Source: Rhodospirillum sp. UBA1311 | GTDB taxonomy: Bacteria > Pseudomonadota > Alphaproteobacteria > Rhodospirillales > Rhodospirillaceae | Assembly: GCA_002307145.1 (NCBI GenBank) | Contig: DBTR01000012.1 | Span: 2,555 to 12,079, forward strand | DNA: 9,525 nucleotides | Direction: 5' to 3' | Shown: positions 1-6,833 of the stretch, one piece after another | Position numbering within the stretch: the stretch's first letter is position 1 | Layout: each line of letters starts with the position of its first letter | The notes under the pieces: model-generated | The model's input: the letters and a program-made list of their open reading frames with translations, nothing else | The model's database searches: none | Told to the model about the DNA's origin: nothing | Program-made: the position numbers and the translations under genes

Positions 1-417
1 GAACTTCCACTGGATGTGATAGAGAATCTTCGGCACGTCGCGATAGCTCTTCGCCAGGCCGCGGAAGATTTCGGTGATCTGTTCCTCGTTGGTCGGTCCG
101 TAGAGCATCTCGCGGTCGTGGCGATCGCGGATGCGCAGCATTTCCGGGCCGTAGGCATCGTAGCGGCCGCTCTCCTGCCAAAGCTCGGCGGACTGGATCG
201 TCGGCATCAGAAGTTCCTGCGCGCCGGCGCGGTCCTGCTCCTCGCGGACGATCTTTTCGATCTTGCGCAGCACGCGCAGGCCGAGCGGCAGCCAGGAATA
301 AATTCCGGCGCTCGACTGGCGGATCATGCCCGCGCGCAGCATCAACCGATGGGAAACGATCTGGGCCTCGCTCGGGGTTTCCTTGAGGACCGGCAGGAAG
401 TAGCTGGAAAGACGCAT
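1..417 (-). CDS. proS: Prolyl-tRNA synthetase, N-terminal part (cut by window edge)
   Basis: This enzyme charges tRNA-Pro with proline in the cytoplasm. The 139 visible codons begin MRLSSYFLPVLKETPSEAQ, the usual start of alphaproteobacterial ProS. They continue through the class II synthetase motif 1 region (LRAGMIRQSSAGIYSWLPLG, about residues 27-46) to the TNEE loop (residues 109-112) that belongs to the proline active site. The visible part ends at HIQWKF, where motif 2 (FRDE...) should begin, so the rest of the catalytic domain and the anticodon domain lie beyond base 1. I chose the ATG at 417 because family members start there. An in-frame ATG at 429 would add four residues (MVPD), and neither start has a clear Shine-Dalgarno sequence. 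The gene is separated from the upstream exported-protein gene by 84 bases that contain a possible promoter. Family identity is very secure from sequence. Confidence 0.97.
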   Translation of the reverse strand, partial: MRLSSYFLPVLKETPSEAQIVSHRLMLRAGMIRQSSAGIYSWLPLGLRVLRKIEKIVREEQDRAGAQELLMPTIQSAELWQESGRYDAYGPEMLRIRDRHDREMLYGPTNEEQITEIFRGLAKSYRDVPKILYHIQWKF

Positions 418-463
418 ATCGGGAACCATCGGGTCAGTTGGGAGGGTGTATCTGGAACAAGAT

Positions 464-492
464 GGGATAGCGGAGCTACGCCCGAATGGCAA
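464..492 (-). promoter_or_regulatory. Possible sigma70-type promoter for proS
   Basis: Reading the minus strand, TTGCCA (487-492, five of six matches to TTGACA) is followed after exactly 17 bases by TATCCC (464-469, three of six matches to TATAAT). It lies in the short gap between the stop of the exported-protein gene and the proS start, and would give a leader of about 40 bases. The -10 match is weak, so this is only a candidate. The position and spacing are its main support. Confidence 0.25.
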
Positions 493-501
493 CGTGTTCC
501 G

Positions 502-915
502 TCACTTCCTTGCGGCGCGGCAGGCGGCGATCAGATCCACCGAGTCGTCCGGATTCACCTCCTGGCCGTTGATACTCACCCGATTGCCTTCGATCCGGAC
601 GGTGGCGGCGGTCACGTTCGCCTCGTAGGGGCCCCGCGTGTCGAAGCCGAGACGCTTCGCCACGTCCATGGTCACGGGAAATTCAATCACGCGAGGCGGT
701 TCGATTTTCAACGTGGGCTGAAGGTCGGCGGGCGCGACGGCGCGGCCGTTGACGTCCACTCCAGGCTGGTATTCCGCCCCCGGAGCCTCGGAAATCCGCA
801 CTGCGCGCTGGCATTCGTCATCCAACGGCGCCCGCCTCTCCGCGCCCAGCGCAGGCGCGGAGAGCGAGAACGCCAGCACCAACCCAACCGCAGCTTTCAA
901 GTGAATCATAGCCAT
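502..915 (-). CDS. Small exported protein of unknown function
   Basis: This is a 137-residue protein that I cannot assign to a named family. Residues 1-25 look like a Sec signal peptide: Lys7, then a hydrophobic stretch (AAVGLVLAFSLSAPALGA) with plausible cleavage after Ala22 or Ala25. The mature part should therefore be periplasmic. It is short and acidic to neutral, with two cysteines far apart (Cys35 and Cys132) that could form one disulfide. It contains YQPGVDVNGRAVAPADL (about 49-65) and a C-terminal strand-like segment (VRIEGNRVSINGQEV, about 106-120). From memory, similar PGVDV.GR.VAPADL stretches occur in small secreted proteins of Rhodospirillales; I could not check this. The start at 915 has GGAG eight bases upstream (924-927). 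An ATG at 909 has GAGG seven bases upstream and is almost as good. A further ATG at 933 would place extra residues before the signal peptide. Spacers on both sides suggest its own transcription unit. Confidence 0.8.
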   Translation of the reverse strand: MAMIHLKAAVGLVLAFSLSAPALGAERRAPLDDECQRAVRISEAPGAEYQPGVDVNGRAVAPADLQPTLKIEPPRVIEFPVTMDVAKRLGFDTRGPYEANVTAATVRIEGNRVSINGQEVNPDDSVDLIAACRAARK

Positions 916-1090
916 GCCTCGATCTCCATGCATGAATCAAAATACGCTCGACGCTGAAATTCATTCAGCAAAAATGCTTGAAACCCACAATTATTTCCGG
1001 CACACTCCTTTTTAGCCCAAGTTTGAGGAGGACGGCCGCCGCACATCGTGGGTCCGGCGTTTCTCTTGATTACGCCAAGCTAAACTCAAT

Positions 1091-1125
1091 AGGCAGGTGT
1101 CGTTTTATCGACCCTGCCTTTTTTT
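1091..1125 (+). terminator. Intrinsic terminator-like hairpin, plus-strand orientation
   Basis: On the plus strand, AGGCAGG (1091-1097), a bulged T (1098) and GTCG (1099-1102) pair with CGAC (1109-1112) and CCTGCCT (1113-1119). This makes an 11-pair stem around the loop TTTTAT (1103-1108). Seven Ts follow the GC stem (1119-1125). This is a textbook rho-independent terminator for plus-strand transcription, yet no plus-strand gene is visible upstream. On the minus strand the same hairpin overlaps the last codons and stop of tag, but is followed only by TATTGAGTTTAG, a poor U-tract. It might still weakly end the nuo-tag transcript in that direction. Confidence 0.6.
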
Positions 1126-1656
1126 CTCGGCCCACGCCGGATGGTACTGGGCGATCTCGGCAAACACCGGACAATCCGGACGGTGCGCACCCGGCAAATA
1201 GCCGATGCTCATCAGAAATTCGTTGAGGATTTCCCCGCCGACGAATCGGAAGCGGGTTTTGAACAGCTTGATCCAGGCCTTGAGGTCGCGGGGATGGTTG
1301 CTGTCGATCCAGGCGGCGAAGGAGCCGAATTCGTGTTGCAGGTCGAGGATCACGTTGGCGTTATGGATCACCGCATCGATCTTGAGGCGATTGCGGACAA
1401 TCCCCGCATCCGCCATCAGGCGGGCGCGGTCGGCCTCGCCGAAGGCCGCAACGGTCGCGATATCGAAGTTCGCGAACGCGGCGCTGAAGGCCTCGCGCTT
1501 TTTCAGCACGGTCAGCCAGGAGAGCCCGGCCTGGAAGATTTCCAGGCACAGACGCTCAAACAAAACCCGGTCATCCCCAACCGGAAACCCGTATTCACTT
1601 TCGTGGTACGGTCCGTGCCAGGGATGGCCGGGTGCAGAATCACAGTACCAGCTCAT
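1105..1656 (-). CDS. tag: DNA-3-methyladenine glycosylase I
   Basis: This is a base-excision repair enzyme that removes 3-methyladenine from alkylated DNA. The 183 residues match the Tag family along the whole length. The four zinc ligands known from E. coli Tag (Cys4, His17, His175, Cys179) have counterparts here: Cys5, His18 (YHESEYG) and the C-terminal pair His158 and Cys162 (AHRPDC). The pocket Glu38 and Trp46 of E. coli correspond to Glu39 and Trp47 (CLEIFQAGLSW), and LKKRE at 51-55 is also conserved. One pocket position differs: E. coli Trp21 (NEWG) is Tyr22 here (SEYG). The start at 1656 lies 39 bases after the mce stop with no strong Shine-Dalgarno sequence, so it is probably read as the last gene of the upstream operon. 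Its stop codon sits inside the loop of the hairpin at 1091-1125. Confidence 0.95.
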   Translation of the reverse strand: MSWYCDSAPGHPWHGPYHESEYGFPVGDDRVLFERLCLEIFQAGLSWLTVLKKREAFSAAFANFDIATVAAFGEADRARLMADAGIVRNRLKIDAVIHNANVILDLQHEFGSFAAWIDSNHPRDLKAWIKLFKTRFRFVGGEILNEFLMSIGYLPGAHRPDCPVFAEIAQYHPAWAEKKRQGR

Positions 1657-1695
1657 CGGGCATTCAATCCCGGTGGTTTGCCGGCAGGACCCTTA

Positions 1696-2109
1696 TTAGT
1701 GGGCGCCGGTCTCTTCGAGTTCGACCAAGGTGCCGTTGAAGTCGGACGGGTGCAGGAACAGAACCGGGTTGCCGTGCGCGCCGATCTTCGGGGTGCCGTC
1801 GCCGAGGACGCGCTTGCCGGCGGCCTTCAGCTTCTCGGCAGCGACCGCGAGCGAAGCGGTTTCGAAGCAGATGTGGTGGATGCCGCCCTTCGGGTTCTTT
1901 TCGAGGAAGGACGCGATCGGGGACTTTTCCCCAAGCGGGTGCAGCAGTTCGACCTTGGTGTTCGGCAGTTCGACGAAGACGACGGTCACACCGTGCTCGG
2001 TGACATCCATCGGCGCGGAGACCTTGGCGCCAAGGGCGTCACGGTACAAAGCGGTGCCAGCGGCCAGATCCGGAACAACGATGGCCACGTGATTGAAACG
2101 TCCGATCAT
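1696..2109 (-). CDS. mce: Methylmalonyl-CoA epimerase
   Basis: It interconverts (S)- and (R)-methylmalonyl-CoA, the step between propionyl-CoA carboxylase and methylmalonyl-CoA mutase, in the cytoplasm. The 137-residue protein is a two-module vicinal-oxygen-chelate fold of normal family length. The expected metal ligands can be placed by the internal repeat: His7 (NHVAIVV) and Glu54 (KVELLHP) in module one, His79 (IHHICFE) and Glu130 (GTLVELEE) in module two. The segment GAHGNPVLFLHP (110-121) is typical of epimerases rather than glyoxalase I, which is the main alternative within the superfamily. The start at 2109 is fixed by a strong AGGAG seven bases upstream. The gene follows rnj by 27 bases and precedes tag by 39. 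Its proximity to birA fits a shared link to biotin-dependent propionyl-CoA carboxylation; that is inference. Confidence 0.94.
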   Translation of the reverse strand: MIGRFNHVAIVVPDLAAGTALYRDALGAKVSAPMDVTEHGVTVVFVELPNTKVELLHPLGEKSPIASFLEKNPKGGIHHICFETASLAVAAEKLKAAGKRVLGDGTPKIGAHGNPVLFLHPSDFNGTLVELEETGAH

Positions 2110-2116
2110 CTCAACT

Positions 2117-2121
2117 CTCCT
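2117..2121 (-). promoter_or_regulatory. Strong Shine-Dalgarno sequence of mce
   Basis: On the minus strand AGGAG lies seven bases before the mce ATG, in the 27-base gap after the rnj stop. It is the clearest ribosome binding site in the window. It fixes the mce start and suggests independent, efficient initiation rather than pure coupling to rnj. Confidence 0.75.
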
Positions 2122-2136
2122 GAGGATTCCTGAGTG

Positions 2137-3798
2137 TTATATCCGTACGATTTGCACGCAAGTCACGGGCTTTTTGCCGGTGGATGCGAGCAAACTGCGC
2201 CGGACCGCTCGACGGACGGCTTCCTGAAGAACCTCGTCTTGTCGACGTCCCTTCACCGGAGTTTGACGAACCGCTTCGATCGCGGCGTCCAACGCCAGTT
2301 CGGTGGGCCCCTCGTCTTGCAGATCGAGCAGTCCCGGCGCGGTTAAACTTGGCGGTTGCAGCAATTCCCCCGTGCCGCCAACCACCATAGTCACGACAAC
2401 GCAGCCGTTATACATGATGCGTCGCCGGTTGCGAAGGATTTCCGAATCCCTGTCGATAAGCCTGTTTCCGTCGAGAGCCAGGCGTCCACTTTGAACCGTT
2501 CCAACCTTTTCCGGCTTTCCCGGGGCAAGCCGCACCAGGACGCCGTCGAGCGGAACGATAACATTCTGAATCCCCACGCTTCGTGCGAGCTTGGCATGGG
2601 CCTCCATATGGAGGTTTTCGCCGTGGACCGTGACCAGGCTTTGCGGTCGCAGCAATTCGTAGAATCGGGCAAGTTCGTCCTGCGCCGGATGGCCGGAGAC
2701 GTGGATCTCCGGGTTGTCGCGCGCGGTGACGATCTCGACTCCGAGCGCGACGAGGCGGTTCTGCACCGTCAGCACCTCGCGCTCGTTGCCCGGGATCACC
2801 CGGGACGAAAAGATCACCGTGTCCCCCGCCCCGAGGTTGACGTGCGGGTGGGTGTTGGAGGCGATCCGCGCCAGCGCGGCGCGCGGCTCGCCCTGCGAAC
2901 CGGTGGCGATGAACAGGATTCGGTCGTTAGGGATGTAGCCCGCTTCGGAATCCGGGATCAGCCGCCCGATATCGAGGTCGTTGCCCGAAACCCGGCAAGC
3001 CTCGACCACCCGGAACAGCGACCGTCCGAGCAGGCAGACCTCCCTGCCCGCCTCGCGCGCGGCCCAGACCACGCTCTCCACCCGTACCGCGTTGCTGGCG
3101 AAGCAGCCAACCGCGACCCGACCCTTGCATTTCCGAATTTCGCGCACCAGGGCGTCGCGCACGCTCTGCTCGGAGCCCGCCTGTCCCTTGACCTGAGCGT
3201 TGGTGGAATCGCCCACCACGGCGAGCACGCCCGCATCGCCGATGGCGCGCAGCACGTCTTCCTGCACCGCCTGCCCCAGGATCGGACTCGGGTCCATCTT
3301 CCAGTCGCCGGAATGGACGATCGTGCCGTAGGGCGTGGTGATCGCGAGCGCCGAGGGCTCGGGTATCGAATGGGTGAGTGCGACGAAGCGCACGCTGAAC
3401 GGACCGCAGGCCACCGTGCCGTCGAGGGAGACGCTGTGGATCTCGGGCGAGATGCCGGTTTCCTTGAGCTTGCCTTCGAGCATCGCGAGAGTGAACGGCG
3501 TCGCGTAGATCGGGCAGCCGAACGCGCCCCAGAGATGCGCCACCGCACCGATATGGTCCTCGTGCGCATGGGTCAGCACCATGCCGACGATCGCGTCGCG
3601 GCGCTCGGCGAGGAACGCCGGATCGGGCATCAGCACCTCGACACCCGGCGCGTGATCGTCCTGGAAGATGATGCCGCAGTCGACGATCAGCCATTTGCCG
3701 TCGCAGCCATAGGCGTAGAGATTCATCCCGATTTCGCCGACACCGCCCAAGGGTGCGAGAACCAACCCTTTATCCGGATTGCTCGACGCCCGGCTCAT
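2137..3798 (-). CDS. rnj: Ribonuclease J (metallo-beta-lactamase/beta-CASP)
   Basis: This is a 553-residue RNase J, the usual family length. RNase J enzymes combine 5'-3' exonuclease and endonuclease activity in mRNA decay and RNA maturation. The metal-binding metallo-beta-lactamase motifs are intact: H77-x-H79-x-D81-H82 (THAHEDH), His143 (LTHSIPEP) and D165 in HSGDWK. The beta-CASP region follows (GDSTNAQ near 196-202, ATGSQGEP near 298-305). Then come the late histidine motifs IHVSGHPAQDEL (365-376) and VHGENLH (391-397) and a C-terminal domain. The start at 3798 gives the family-typical beginning, and its ATG overlaps the coaX TGA as ATGA, which points to translational coupling. The frame stays open far upstream of 3798, but that part is only a shadow of coaX. 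In alphaproteobacteria such as Sinorhizobium and Caulobacter, RNase J works beside RNase E in rRNA maturation and RNA turnover. Confidence 0.96.
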   Translation of the reverse strand: MSRASSNPDKGLVLAPLGGVGEIGMNLYAYGCDGKWLIVDCGIIFQDDHAPGVEVLMPDPAFLAERRDAIVGMVLTHAHEDHIGAVAHLWGAFGCPIYATPFTLAMLEGKLKETGISPEIHSVSLDGTVACGPFSVRFVALTHSIPEPSALAITTPYGTIVHSGDWKMDPSPILGQAVQEDVLRAIGDAGVLAVVGDSTNAQVKGQAGSEQSVRDALVREIRKCKGRVAVGCFASNAVRVESVVWAAREAGREVCLLGRSLFRVVEACRVSGNDLDIGRLIPDSEAGYIPNDRILFIATGSQGEPRAALARIASNTHPHVNLGAGDTVIFSSRVIPGNEREVLTVQNRLVALGVEIVTARDNPEIHVSGHPAQDELARFYELLRPQSLVTVHGENLHMEAHAKLARSVGIQNVIVPLDGVLVRLAPGKPEKVGTVQSGRLALDGNRLIDRDSEILRNRRRIMYNGCVVVTMVVGGTGELLQPPSLTAPGLLDLQDEGPTELALDAAIEAVRQTPVKGRRQDEVLQEAVRRAVRRSLLASTGKKPVTCVQIVRI

Positions 3799-4574
3799 GC
3801 CGGAACCCTCGTGTTGCGCTCGTAGATCTGCCAGAGGCCGCGCAGGGTGAGATCGGGATCGAGATGCTGGATCACGTTGGTGTGGCGGTTGAACAGCGCC
3901 GCGAGGCCGCCGGTGGCGATCACCTTCATCGGCGCGCCGTATTCCGCCTGGATGCGGGCCACGAGCCCTTCGACGAGGCCGATGTAGCCCCAGAACACCC
4001 CCGACTTGATCGCCGCGACGGTCGAGGTGGCGATTACTTTCGGCGGCGGCTCGATCGCGACGCGCGGCAGCTTGGCGGCGGCCATGTGCAGCGCTTCGAG
4101 CGAAAGATTCGGGCCGGGCGCGATGCAGCCGCCTGCATAGTCGCCGTCCTTGGTCACCACGTCGAAAGTGGTCGCGGTGCCGAAGTCGAGGACGATCAGC
4201 GGCCCGCCGTAGGCCGCGAACGCCGCGACCGCGTTGACGATGCGGTCCGCGCCGGCTTCTTCCGGGCTTTCGAGAAGGATATTGATGCCGACGTCGACGT
4301 TCGGCGCGCCCACCACCAGCGGCTCGACCTTGAAGTAGCGGATGCACAGGCTGCGCAGGGCATAGACCACCGCTGGCACCACCGAGGCGATGATCGCGCC
4401 GGTGATCTCTTCGCGCTTGATCCCGTCGAGGGTCATCAACTGCGAGAGCCAGATTCCATATTCGTCGGCGGTGCGGCGGGTGTCGTTGGCGGCGCGCCAG
4501 CTCGCGCGGAGCTTGCCGTTGTCGAACACCGCGAAAACGATATTGGTGTTGCCGGAATCGATGGTGAGAATCAT
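3795..4574 (-). CDS. coaX: Type III pantothenate kinase
   Basis: It phosphorylates pantothenate to 4'-phosphopantothenate, the first committed step of coenzyme A synthesis, in the cytoplasm. The 259 residues carry the type III hallmarks of the ASKHA fold: the phosphate loop DSGNTN (6-11), GADRIVNAVAA (108-118) with the catalytic Asp110, and DFGTATTFD (130-138), followed by GGCIAPG (148-154). Type III kinases need a monovalent cation and are not feedback-inhibited by CoA; that is family knowledge. The start at 4574 has AAGGA nine bases upstream and leaves 27 bases after birA. The TGA stop overlaps the rnj ATG by four bases. Type III kinases replace CoaA in many alphaproteobacteria, so this is probably the organism's main pantothenate kinase, but the window cannot prove that. 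Confidence 0.96.
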   Translation of the reverse strand: MILTIDSGNTNIVFAVFDNGKLRASWRAANDTRRTADEYGIWLSQLMTLDGIKREEITGAIIASVVPAVVYALRSLCIRYFKVEPLVVGAPNVDVGINILLESPEEAGADRIVNAVAAFAAYGGPLIVLDFGTATTFDVVTKDGDYAGGCIAPGPNLSLEALHMAAAKLPRVAIEPPPKVIATSTVAAIKSGVFWGYIGLVEGLVARIQAEYGAPMKVIATGGLAALFNRHTNVIQHLDPDLTLRGLWQIYERNTRVPA

Positions 4575-4601
4575 CGTCGTCGATCCTTGGGATGCCAGGC
4601 T

Positions 4602-5372
4602 CTAGCCGAAGAACACGTCCCCGGCGCGGATCAACCGCGTGCCTTCCGGCTGCCCGGATAGCACCAGAGCGCCGTCCTCGTCCAGGGTTTCAAAGATTCC
4701 ATGCACGGTTTCATTTGGTAGCCGCACCGTTACCGGCCCGCCGAGCCCCCGCGCGCGATCGAGCCATGCCTCGCGCAAGGGCTCGAATCCTTCCGTCTTC
4801 CAGCAGCGGATCCAGGCGGCGAAACGCCCGAGAAACGCTTCGAGAACCGCCTCGCGGGAGAGCGTCGCGCCTTCCTGCGCCAGCGACGACGCGGGATAAA
4901 GGGTTTCGCCCTCGGGGCGCCAGGTCATGTTGACGCCAATGCCGACGATCACCGCGCCCGGCTTGCCGTTCTTGAGGCCGCAGCCTTCGAGGAGGATGCC
5001 GCAAAGCTTCCCGTTGGCGCCGAGGAGGTCGTTCGGCCATTTGCAGACGAGGCGAACGGAGGGTTCGAGGATTTCCACCGCTTCGGCCAGCGCGACGGCC
5101 GACATGAAGCTCAATTGCCCGCTTTCCGCCAAGCCGCAATCCGGCCGGACGATCACCGAAAACAGGAGATTCTCGCCGCCTGATTTCCACTCGCGGTCCT
5201 GGCGGCCGCGCCCGGCGGTCTGGACGTCGGCCCACACCACCGTGCCTTCGGGCGCGCCCTGCCCCGCCAACGCGCGGGCTTCCGCGTTGGTGCTGCCGAG
5301 CGACGGCACATGGATCAACGACCAGCCGGGCGGCAGCGCCACGGCGTCGGGACGATTGCAGGATTCGGTCAT
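4602..5372 (-). CDS. birA: Biotin-[acetyl-CoA-carboxylase] ligase, no DNA-binding domain
   Basis: It activates biotin with ATP and attaches it to the lysine of biotin carboxyl carrier domains. The 256 residues cover the catalytic and C-terminal domains only. Visible motifs are STN (27-29), the biotin/ATP loop GRGRQDREW (54-62), KWPND (111-115), KLCGILLEG (122-130) with the conserved lysine at 122, and GIGVN (144-148). An SH3-like C-terminal domain ends in RAGDVFFG. The N-terminal winged-helix of E. coli BirA is absent, so this is a monofunctional (group I) ligase and should not repress biotin genes. Its ATG directly abuts the nuoN stop (TAAATG), so translation is probably coupled to nuoN, and no good Shine-Dalgarno sequence is seen. 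Carboxylases in this organism, including any propionyl-CoA carboxylase feeding Mce, are the likely substrates. Confidence 0.95.
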   Translation of the reverse strand: MTESCNRPDAVALPPGWSLIHVPSLGSTNAEARALAGQGAPEGTVVWADVQTAGRGRQDREWKSGGENLLFSVIVRPDCGLAESGQLSFMSAVALAEAVEILEPSVRLVCKWPNDLLGANGKLCGILLEGCGLKNGKPGAVIVGIGVNMTWRPEGETLYPASSLAQEGATLSREAVLEAFLGRFAAWIRCWKTEGFEPLREAWLDRARGLGGPVTVRLPNETVHGIFETLDEDGALVLSGQPEGTRLIRAGDVFFG

Positions 5373-6821
5373 TTACGCACCGAACAGCGCCCTCGCCGCG
5401 TTCCCGGCCGCCACCAGCACCTGCGGCAGCGGGAAGAGGAAGAAGATCACCACGGCAACGCTGGTTATGCCCAGCACCAGCCGCGCCTGGGCCGGCATCG
5501 GTTCGAACTGGTCCGCCGGATCGTCGAAGTAGACCACCTTGATGATGCGCAAATAGTAGAACGCAGCCACCACGCTGGTCAGCACGCCGACCACCGCGAG
5601 CGGGATCAGCCCGGCGTCGACCGCCGCCTTGAAAATGAAGAACTTGCCGAAGAACCCGGCGAACGGCGGCACTCCCGCCATCGAGAACATCATCACCGCG
5701 AGCGCGGCTGCCATGATCGGGCGATTTTTCGAGAGCCCGGCGAGGTCGCCGATCCCCTCGACCATCCGTCCGTTGGCGCGCATCGAGAGAATCACCGCGA
5801 AGGTGCCGATGTTCATGAACAGGTAGATCGCGAGATAGATCAGCACCGCCGAGACGCCAGCCTCGTTGCCGACCGCGAGGCCGATCAGGGCGTAGCCGAC
5901 GTGGCCGATCGAGCTATACGCCATCAGCCGCTTGATGTTGGTCTGCACGATCGCGGCGAAACCGCCCACCAGCATCGAAAGGATTGCAATCGCGATGATC
6001 ACCTGCTGCCACTGCGCGAGGAGATCGCCGAACGGCGAGATCATCACCCGCAGGAACAGCGCGAGCGCCGCGACCTTCGGCGCGACCGAGAAGAAAGCGG
6101 TCACCGGCGTCGGCGCACCCTCGTAGACGTCGGGCGTCCACATGTGGAACGGCACGGCCGAACACTTGAACGCGAGCGCGCAGATGATGAACACCAGCCC
6201 CACCACCACGCCCGGCGACACCGCTTCACCCGAGGCGAAACCGCGCGCCAGCACGTCGAAGTTGGTGCTGCCGGCGAAGCCGTAGACCAGCGAGACGCCG
6301 TAGAGCAAGAGTCCCGAGGCGAGCGCTCCCAGGACGAAATACTTCAACCCGGCTTCGGTCGAGCGCACCGTGTCGCGTTGGAACGCGGCGACGAGATAGA
6401 GCGCGAGGCTCTGGGTCTCAAGCCCGAGGTAGAGCGAGAGGAAATCGTTGGCGCTGATCATCGCGCACATGCCGAGCGCCGCGAACACCACCAGGATCGG
6501 ATACTCGAAGCGGGCGATATTCTCCTGCTCCATCCACTTGACCGCGAGCAGCAGCGTCACCGCCGAGGACAAAAGCACCATCAACTTGGCATAGACGGCA
6601 AAGGAGTCGGTGACGAACAGGCCGTTGAACGTCACCTGCCGCACGCCGCCGAAGACGATCGCCAGACCCGCCGCGACGATCATCACCGCCGCGCCGAGGT
6701 TGCCCACCAATCGCGCACTGTCGCCCTTGGCGAAGACGCCGAGCATCAACAGCACCATCCCCGCGAGGGCGAGCAGGATTTCGGGCAGGGCCGGATAGAG
6801 GTTCGGAATTTCGCTGACCAT
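5373..6821 (-). CDS. nuoN: NADH:quinone oxidoreductase subunit N
   Basis: This is an antiporter-like membrane subunit of respiratory complex I that carries one of the proton pathways. The 482 residues are almost entirely hydrophobic helices, consistent with about 14 membrane segments. Residues matching the key charged positions of E. coli NuoN are present: Glu135 in YLGLETQSLALY (E. coli Glu133), Lys219 in AFKCSAVPFHMW (Lys217), Lys249 in VAPKVAA (Lys247) and Lys393 in GFFGKFFIF (Lys395). The discontinuous-helix segment DVYEGAPTPVTAF follows at 231-243. The start at 6821 lies 12 bases after the nuoM stop, with AGGGG ten bases upstream. birA follows with zero spacing. Nothing appears damaged. 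Confidence 0.98.
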   Translation of the reverse strand: MVSEIPNLYPALPEILLALAGMVLLMLGVFAKGDSARLVGNLGAAVMIVAAGLAIVFGGVRQVTFNGLFVTDSFAVYAKLMVLLSSAVTLLLAVKWMEQENIARFEYPILVVFAALGMCAMISANDFLSLYLGLETQSLALYLVAAFQRDTVRSTEAGLKYFVLGALASGLLLYGVSLVYGFAGSTNFDVLARGFASGEAVSPGVVVGLVFIICALAFKCSAVPFHMWTPDVYEGAPTPVTAFFSVAPKVAALALFLRVMISPFGDLLAQWQQVIIAIAILSMLVGGFAAIVQTNIKRLMAYSSIGHVGYALIGLAVGNEAGVSAVLIYLAIYLFMNIGTFAVILSMRANGRMVEGIGDLAGLSKNRPIMAAALAVMMFSMAGVPPFAGFFGKFFIFKAAVDAGLIPLAVVGVLTSVVAAFYYLRIIKVVYFDDPADQFEPMPAQARLVLGITSVAVVIFFLFPLPQVLVAAGNAARALFGA

Positions 6822-6833
6822 CGGCTTCTACCC

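Noticed and set aside
16..957. A plus-strand open frame of 313 codons
   Set aside because: It runs antisense to proS and the exported-protein gene, crosses the gap between them, and has no recognisable domain.
953..969. Inverted repeat GCTGAA / TTCAGC with a five-base loop upstream of the exported-protein gene
   Set aside because: It has only six pairs and no T-run on either strand. It could be an operator but nothing supports that beyond the symmetry.
1141..2133. A plus-strand open frame of 330 codons
   Set aside because: It runs antisense through both tag and mce, which are well supported by catalytic residues.
2356..3825. A plus-strand open frame of 489 codons
   Set aside because: It is antisense to rnj, has low-complexity Arg/Asp/Glu/His composition and no recognisable motif.
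3799..4347. N-terminal extension of RNase J (frame open to 4347)
   Set aside because: The extra part is an Arg/Gly-rich alternative frame of coaX. The family-typical start is the ATG at 3798 overlapping the coaX stop.
3753..4661. A plus-strand open frame of 302 codons
   Set aside because: It is antisense to coaX and the birA 3' end, and no family is recognised.
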